NCBI GenBank assembly: GCA_963842575.1
Contig: CAWJGS010000001.1
Coordinates: 124,001-188,000 of the forward strand
DNA length: 64,000 nt
Source: JACDER01 sp963842575
Lineage (GTDB): Bacteria > Actinomycetota > Thermoleophilia > Gaiellales > Gaiellaceae
Direction: 5' to 3'
Under the pieces are notes generated by a model that had not been told where the DNA came from, did not search any database, and worked only from the letters and a program-made list of their open reading frames with translations. Made by a program: the position numbers and the translations under genes. This document shows positions 59,361-64,000 of the stretch, one piece after another (position 1 is the stretch's first letter; each line of letters begins with the position of its first letter).

Positions 59361-60342
59361 AGGCGGTTTCCACGACAGGGGCGCGCTCCTTGAGCGGTTC
59401 CCACCAGTCACGGTTGGCCGCGTACCACTCCACCGTCGCGGCCAGTCCCTCCCCGAACTCCACCTGCGGGTGCCACCCGAGCTCGCTGCGCAACTTGGAC
59501 GAGTCGAGCAGGTAGCGGCGGTCGTGCCCGGGACGGTCGGGGACGATCGTCTTCAGCTCCTCGGGCTTCCCCGTCAGGTCGAGGATGCGGTCGGCAATCT
59601 CCTCGATCGAGGCCTCGAGCCCGGAGCCCACGTTGTAGGTGTCGCCGACGCGGCCGCGCTCGAGGACGACCTCGATCGCGCCGCAGTGATCGTCCACGTG
59701 CAGCCACTCGCGGCGGTTCTGCGTGGACGAGTAGAGCGGCAGGGAGACGTCGTCCAGCGCGTTGGTGAGGAAGAGCGGGATGACCTTCTCCGGGAACTGG
59801 CGCGGCCCGTAGTTGTTCGAGCAGTTCGTGATCGTGACCGGAAGCCCGTACGTCTCGTGGTAGGCGCGAACCGCATGGTCGGCGGCCGCCTTCGACGCGT
59901 TGTAGGGGGTGCGCGGCGCGTACGGTGACTCCTCGCTGAACGACTCCGAGCTGTCGAGTGGGAGGTCGCCGTAGACCTCGCAGGTCGAGACGTGGTGGAA
60001 GCGCTCGAGGCCGACGCGCCGCGCTGCCTCGAGGAGCGTCTGCGTGCCGAGCACGTTCGTACGGAAGAAGCGGCCGGGATCGAGGACGGCGTAGCTGTTG
60101 TGCGACTCGGCGGCGAAGTTGACGACGACGTCCACCGCATGCTCCTGGAGCGTCCGCTCGACGAGGTCGCCGTCGCAGATGTCTCCTTCGATCAGCGGGA
60201 CGCCGTCGGGAACGTTCTCGCGCACGCCCGCATAGGTGAGCAGGTCGAGGACGGCGACGTTGTCGCCCGGGTGCTTCTCCAGCCAGTAGCGAACGAAGTT
60301 CGCGCCGATGAAGCCGGCCCCGCCGGTGACGAGCAGGTTCAC
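59353..60342 (-). CDS. rfbB: dTDP-glucose 4,6-dehydratase
   Basis: Second step of dTDP-rhamnose synthesis. The 329 residues begin MNLLVTGGAGFIGANFVRYW (NAD-binding). The active-site Tyr and Lys are in PYNASKAAADH (Tyr147, Lys151), and NCSNNYGPRQFPEKVIPLF and RREWLHVDDHCGAI are family landmarks. The usual S-T-D-E-V-Y-G reads STCEVYG (119-125), so Cys121 stands where the catalytic Asp is expected; the codon is TGC. It starts 17 bases after the gene at 60360 and probably shares a transcript with rfbA, rfbC and rfbD. Confidence 0.93.
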   Translation of the reverse strand: MNLLVTGGAGFIGANFVRYWLEKHPGDNVAVLDLLTYAGVRENVPDGVPLIEGDICDGDLVERTLQEHAVDVVVNFAAESHNSYAVLDPGRFFRTNVLGTQTLLEAARRVGLERFHHVSTCEVYGDLPLDSSESFSEESPYAPRTPYNASKAAADHAVRAYHETYGLPVTITNCSNNYGPRQFPEKVIPLFLTNALDDVSLPLYSSTQNRREWLHVDDHCGAIEVVLERGRVGDTYNVGSGLEASIEEIADRILDLTGKPEELKTIVPDRPGHDRRYLLDSSKLRSELGWHPQVEFGEGLAATVEWYAANRDWWEPLKERAPVVETAWS

Positions 60343-60359
60343 ACGTGAAGCCTAGTGCG

Positions 60360-61250
60360 CTACAGGTTGAGGGAGCGGCTTACTCCCGCGACGTACCCGA
60401 CCCCGGCCTCGGCCGCCGGCATGAACACCCGAACCTGGCCGTGCCGGCTCAGTGAGAACCGGGCGGCCCCGGCGGAGCCCAGTCGCAAGCTCTTCAGCAC
60501 CCGCCAGCCGGCACCACGACGAACCTGAACCTGAACGCGGGAACCGGCCAGCGAGTGAGCCGCTGCGGCCCGGACGGCGAAGTGGTGTCGAGTGCGGCGC
60601 GTGAGCACGATCCGCGGACGGACGAGCACCTCGGTGGTCTCGGTCGTGATGCCGTTGAGACGGGCCTGGTAGGTCGTCCCGATCGAAGGCGATACCAGCA
60701 GCGCGAAGTCTCCTCTCGAGCCCACAGCGCTCACGGCCGAGAGGGGAGTGAACGAAGACGCGCCGGCCGGGCGCTCGAGCACCGACGCCTCCCTCTCGGG
60801 AATCGGTGGATCGAGAGGGTTCCCGTCGTCGTCGCTGCACTCGGGTTGATTCGGAACCTGGCCCGAGAGCACCGCGTCGTCGCCGAAGACGACGGTCTTC
60901 GGAATGACCTGGAGCAGTGGAGGAAGCACCGTGACGGTTCCGCTTCCGGCGCCCAGGCCCTCGATCGAGTACATGAAGGTGCCGGGCACGAACAGCGCGC
61001 ACCCGGTAACCCAGGTCCCGTCTGCGCTCGACGCGCTGAAATCGACGGTGCAAAGGTCATCGGGGAACAAGATGTGGGTCGCCGGATGAGGACCGGTCAC
61101 CGTCCAGTGGATGGTGTCGCCGGACGCAATCGTGATCGAGGGCGGCGGCACGGGCCCGACCTGCACGTCGGGTCCGGTGCAGACGACGAACGCTGACGCA
61201 GGGCCCGCGAAGGCGAGAGAGACAAGGACGACTCCGAAGAGCCGGATCAT
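60360..61250 (-). CDS. secreted cupredoxin/Ig-like protein of unknown function
   Basis: The ATG at 61250 gives 296 residues with a signal peptide (LFGVVLVSLAFAGPASA). An N-terminal domain resembles plastocyanin-like modules (SITIASGDTIHWTVTGPHPA, ALFVPGTFMYSIEGLGAGSG), with His, Cys and Met residues that might bind metal; a complete copper site is not proven. The rest is Ig-like (TVVFGDDAVLSGQVPNQPEC and RARLNGITTETTEVLV-like strands). It sits inside the rhamnose cluster between rfbD and rfbB on the same strand. A longer start to 61325 is possible but adds no signal-like sequence. Confidence 0.65.
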   Translation of the reverse strand: MIRLFGVVLVSLAFAGPASAFVVCTGPDVQVGPVPPPSITIASGDTIHWTVTGPHPATHILFPDDLCTVDFSASSADGTWVTGCALFVPGTFMYSIEGLGAGSGTVTVLPPLLQVIPKTVVFGDDAVLSGQVPNQPECSDDDGNPLDPPIPEREASVLERPAGASSFTPLSAVSAVGSRGDFALLVSPSIGTTYQARLNGITTETTEVLVRPRIVLTRRTRHHFAVRAAAAHSLAGSRVQVQVRRGAGWRVLKSLRLGSAGAARFSLSRHGQVRVFMPAAEAGVGYVAGVSRSLNL

Positions 61251-61303
61251 GTTAATTGGGACGATCGTTCGCGAGAAAAAAGCTAGAGCGTGGCCAGTCG
61301 CGG

Positions 61304-62127
61304 CTACCCGAGCCTCGACAGGCATTCACGCAACCCCTCGCGCCAGTGCGGGAGCCGCGGAGCGCCTTCTCGCTCGCTGCGCAGCACCGAGTACGCCGGG
61401 CGCGGGGCCGGACGGCCGAGCTCCGCGGTCGTTATCCGGCGGACACGGCACCGCAGCCCGGCCTCCTCGAAGATCGCCTCCGCGAACTCCGCCCACGTGC
61501 AGTCTCCGTCCGCCGCGAGGTGCCAGACCCCGTCCGGCAACTCGAGCACTTCGCGCGTCGCCGCGGCGAGATGCCCGGTGTACGTCGGCGAGCCGCGCTG
61601 GTCGTCGACCACCGCGACCTCGTCCCGTTCGGCGCCGAGCCGCAGCATCGTGCGGACGAAGTTGTGCCCCGTCCAGCCGAAGAGCCACGACGAGCGGACG
61701 ATCCAGCCACGCTCGACCTCCCGCTCCCCCGCGAGCTTCGACCGTCCGTATGCCGACCGTGGCGCCGGCTCGTCGGACTCCACGTACGGCTCGCCCTTCG
61801 AGCCGTCGAAGACGTAGTCGGTCGAGTAGTAGACGACGGGCACGCCGAGGGCGACCACGTTGCGCGTCCCGGCCGCGTTCACGGCCACCGCACCTTCGGG
61901 ATCCGCCTCCGCCCCGTCCACGTCCGTCCATGCGGCCGCGTGCAGGACGAGCTCCGGCTCGACGCCCGCCGGGGCGGGCTTCGTCACGTCCCACCCCGAG
62001 CGGTCGAGCGCGGACGCGTCCGGAAACTCCTCGCGCAGCGCGGCGCCGAGCTGGCCGCCCGCGCCGGTGATCAGGACGCGGCGGCCGACGCGTCCCGTTG
62101 CGAGAGGATCGGGGATTGCGTGCTCCA
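61304..62127 (-). CDS. rfbD: dTDP-4-dehydrorhamnose reductase
   Basis: Last step to dTDP-rhamnose. The 274 residues include VLITGAGGQLGAALREEFPD, VYYSTDYVFDGSKGEPYVES, SAYGRSKLAGEREVERG (Tyr and Lys) and LRLGAERDEVAVVDDQRGSP. The GTG at 62127 is the only proper start before the nucleotide-binding strand; it overlaps the 3' end of rfbC by 57 bases in another frame. Confidence 0.92.
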
Positions 62128-62541
62128 CAGGTGGCGGACGCGGGGATCGTTCCACGGAACCTCGTGCTCGTCCGGATCGTCCGCGTTGTACTCCTCCGTC
62201 ACCTCGTAACAGAAGATCGCGTCGGTCAGCGCCTCGAAGCCGTGCGCGAGACGGCCCGGCACGTAGACCGCGACCGGGTTGTCGTCGCCGATGTCGACCG
62301 AGTAGGTATCGCCGCTTTCGCGGTCGAGCAGCACGACGCGCACCATCCCGCGCAGGCACACGAACAGGTCGTCCTGCCCTCCCTCGTGGTAGTGCAGACC
62401 GCGAATCACACCGGCGCGCGTGAAGGACACGTTCGTCTGCCGCGTCGGGTTCGGCATCGTGCTCTCGCGGCGGATCTCCATGAACCAGCCGCGCTCGTCT
62501 TCGAAGCGGCGCAGCGGGATGAGCTGGACGCCGTCGATCAC
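62071..62541 (-). CDS. rfbC: dTDP-4-dehydrorhamnose 3,5-epimerase
   Basis: Third step of the pathway. The 156 residues have the cupin-like fold with RAGVIRGLHYHEGGQDDLFV (catalytic His), GMVRVVLLDRESGDTYSVDI and VYVPGRLAHGFEALTDAIFC. It is shorter than the 180-residue standard form, as in many two-domain-less variants. The GTG start overlaps the rfbA stop (GTGA). Confidence 0.92.
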   Translation of the reverse strand: MIDGVQLIPLRRFEDERGWFMEIRRESTMPNPTRQTNVSFTRAGVIRGLHYHEGGQDDLFVCLRGMVRVVLLDRESGDTYSVDIGDDNPVAVYVPGRLAHGFEALTDAIFCYEVTEEYNADDPDEHEVPWNDPRVRHLWSTQSPILSQRDASAAAS

Positions 62542-63612
62542 AGGATCCCGATGTGCGAGTCGTCGCCCACGAGGATCCGGTAGGCGTTCGGCTTCGAGTT
62601 CTGGCCGCCGATGACGACGTTGCGACCGATGAGCGAGCCCTCGAGCCGGTGGTGGAGGTCGCTGATCTTCGCGTACTCCAGGATGATCGAGTTCTCGATC
62701 TCGGCCCGCTCGATCACGCAACCCTCGGCGACCGCCGTGTACGGCCCGATGTAAGCGTCCCGCAGCACCGCGCCCTCTCCGATTGCGACCGGCCCCTGGA
62801 TGCGGCAGCGCTCGACCAGCGCTCCCGGCGGCGACGGCGACGCGCCCGTCGAGATCGGAGTCGGCCACCTCGCCGTCGATCACCGGCTCGACCACGTCGA
62901 GCAGCAGCCGGTTCGTCTCGAGCATGTCCTCCCACTTGCCCGTGTCCTTCCACCAGCCGGTCACCACATGCGGTTCCACGCGCTTGCCCTGGTCGATCAG
63001 GGTCTGTATCGCCTCGGTGATCTCATACTCCCCACGACCGGACGGCTCGAGCGCCCGGCAGATCTGGAAGATCCCGGGCATGAACATGTATACGCCGACG
63101 AGCGCCAGGTCCGACTTCGGCTCGGCCGGCTTCTCCTCCAGCTGCACGACGACCTCGCCGTCGAGCTCGGCGACGCCGAAAGCCCGCGGGTCGTCGACGT
63201 GCTGGAGGAGGATGAGCGCGTCGGGCTGCGCGGCCTTGAACTGCTCCACCATGCCCGTGATCCCGCCCTGCAGGAGGTTGTCGCCGAGGTACACGACGAA
63301 GGGCGAGTCGCCGATCGCCTCCTCGCCGGTCAGGACAGCGTGGGCAAGGCCGAGCGCCTGCTCCTGCACGACATAGCCGATGCGTAGGCCCCAGCGCGAC
63401 CCGTCCCCGGCCCGCTCGCGGATCTCGGAGCCGCCCTGTCCCGGCGACACGACGATGGTGATGTCGTCGATGCCCGCGTCGCGCATCGCCTCGATCCCGT
63501 AGAAGAGGACGGGCTTGTTCGCGACGGGGACGAGCTGCTTCGCGCTCGAGTGCGTGAGCGGGCGCAGCCGCGTGCCGGCGCCGCCGGCGAGGATCAGGCC
63601 TTTCAGCTGCAT
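62538..63612 (-). CDS. rfbA: glucose-1-phosphate thymidylyltransferase, long form (one frameshift)
   Basis: First step of dTDP-rhamnose synthesis. The nucleotidyltransferase begins MQLKGLILAGGAGTRLRPLT and contains FVVYLGDNLLQGGITGMVEQ (metal Asp), VVQLEEKPAEPKSDLALVGV and TGWWKDTGKWEDMLETNRLL. A break near 62835 joins it to a left-handed beta-helix tail (GEGAVLRDAYIGPYTAVAEG, LIGRNVVIGGQNSKPNAYRI). About 358 residues, as in the long-form RmlA group common in Actinobacteria and archaea. Upstream gene is 60 bases away. Confidence 0.92.
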
Positions 63613-63671
63613 CGGTGCGAGATGGTACGTAACGGCTGGTCGAAGACGGCGATCGCCCCGGGAGGGCGAGG

Positions 63672-64000
63672 TCAGTTCTCCGCCGGAAGGGGCGACGGGC
63701 GCACGCGGAAGATCCGGGCGACGCCGCGCGGCAACCACCAGTTCCAGCGGCCGAACAGGGCCATCAGCGAGGGGACGAGGAGCGCGCGCACGATCGTCGC
63801 GTCGATGAAGATCGCGACCGCGAGCCCCACGCCGAACTCCTGCAGGCCCAGGACGCGCCCGGCCACGAAGCCGGAGAACGCCGCAACCATGATGATCGCC
63901 GCCGCGGAGACGATCCGGCCGGTCTTCTGCAGCCCTTCGGCGACGGCGCGCGCATTGTCGTGGTTCTCGTCCCACTCCTCGCGCATGCGCGAGACGAGGA
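63672..64000 (-). CDS. MMPL-family (RND-like) transporter, C-terminal end only
   Basis: The gene enters from beyond the window. The visible 108 residues read FLVSRMREEWDENHDNARAV, AEGLQKTGRIVSAAAIIMVA and VAIFIDATIVRALLVPSLMA, ending FRVRPSPLPAEN. These are the last membrane spans of MmpL-type proteins, which export lipids or siderophores using the proton gradient. It is on the same strand as the rhamnose genes with 59 bases between. Confidence 0.9.
   Translation of the reverse strand, partial: LVSRMREEWDENHDNARAVAEGLQKTGRIVSAAAIIMVAAFSGFVAGRVLGLQEFGVGLAVAIFIDATIVRALLVPSLMALFGRWNWWLPRGVARIFRVRPSPLPAEN

Overview
The window is about 64 kb of GC-rich bacterial chromosome. Codon use, the caa3-type oxidase, a DUF6458-like membrane protein, SARP/AfsR-type regulators, Tat-exported FAD oxidases and many GTG starts point to an actinobacterium. 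A deep-branching soil or freshwater lineage such as Thermoleophilia is plausible, but that is inference because no search could be run.

Layout. 1-3.4 kb: end of a respiratory operon (ctaC, ctaD, a stress-protein-like gene) read on the minus strand. 3.5-9.9 kb: a small membrane protein, a very large GAF/PAS histidine kinase in tandem with a MarR regulator, and divergent ankyrin and repeat-lipoprotein genes. 10-16 kb: acetate kinase diverging from a five-gene carbohydrate ABC importer operon. 16-24.5 kb: a TetR/MFS efflux pair, a cyclase-ATPase-TPR regulator, a methyltransferase, a RibD-like reductase and a stand-alone LigD polymerase domain. 24.5-36 kb: mainly secreted or surface proteins (Asp-box propellers, a parallel beta-helix protein) and a transmembrane cyclase with an extracellular solute-binding domain. 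36-53.1 kb: an accessory zone ending in an intact tRNA-Lys(CTT). 53.1-64 kb: nucleotide-sugar genes (wecB, a Gfo/Idh dehydrogenase and an acetyltransferase on plus; rfbA, rfbC, rfbD and rfbB on minus), a SpoIID-subtilisin fusion and the end of an MMPL transporter.

The most interesting structure is the 36-53 kb zone. The 3' half of the tRNA-Lys gene recurs five times in direct orientation (near 35.99, 39.88, 43.77, 47.82 and 49.90 kb) ahead of the complete tRNA at 53.06-53.13 kb, cutting the zone into segments of 2-4 kb. Two copies (39.9 and 49.9 kb) are followed by the same module: three TCTCGG-like boxes at 10-bp steps, a TTTTGCAG segment, then three more boxes at 10-bp steps, with the two triplets 62 bp apart in both places. 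The sequences on the other side of three copies also resemble one another. This is what tandem insertion of related elements at one tRNA site would leave, but no recombinase gene is visible. The cargo is regulators, FAD oxidases, a cupin and propeller proteins.

More than twenty genes carry apparent single-base frameshifts and at least one an in-frame stop. Some are homopolymer-length errors (for example a run of six G at 35398-35403 where seven restores the frame), so residual long-read error is a serious alternative to gene decay. Frameshifted genes are annotated over their full span with the breaks noted.
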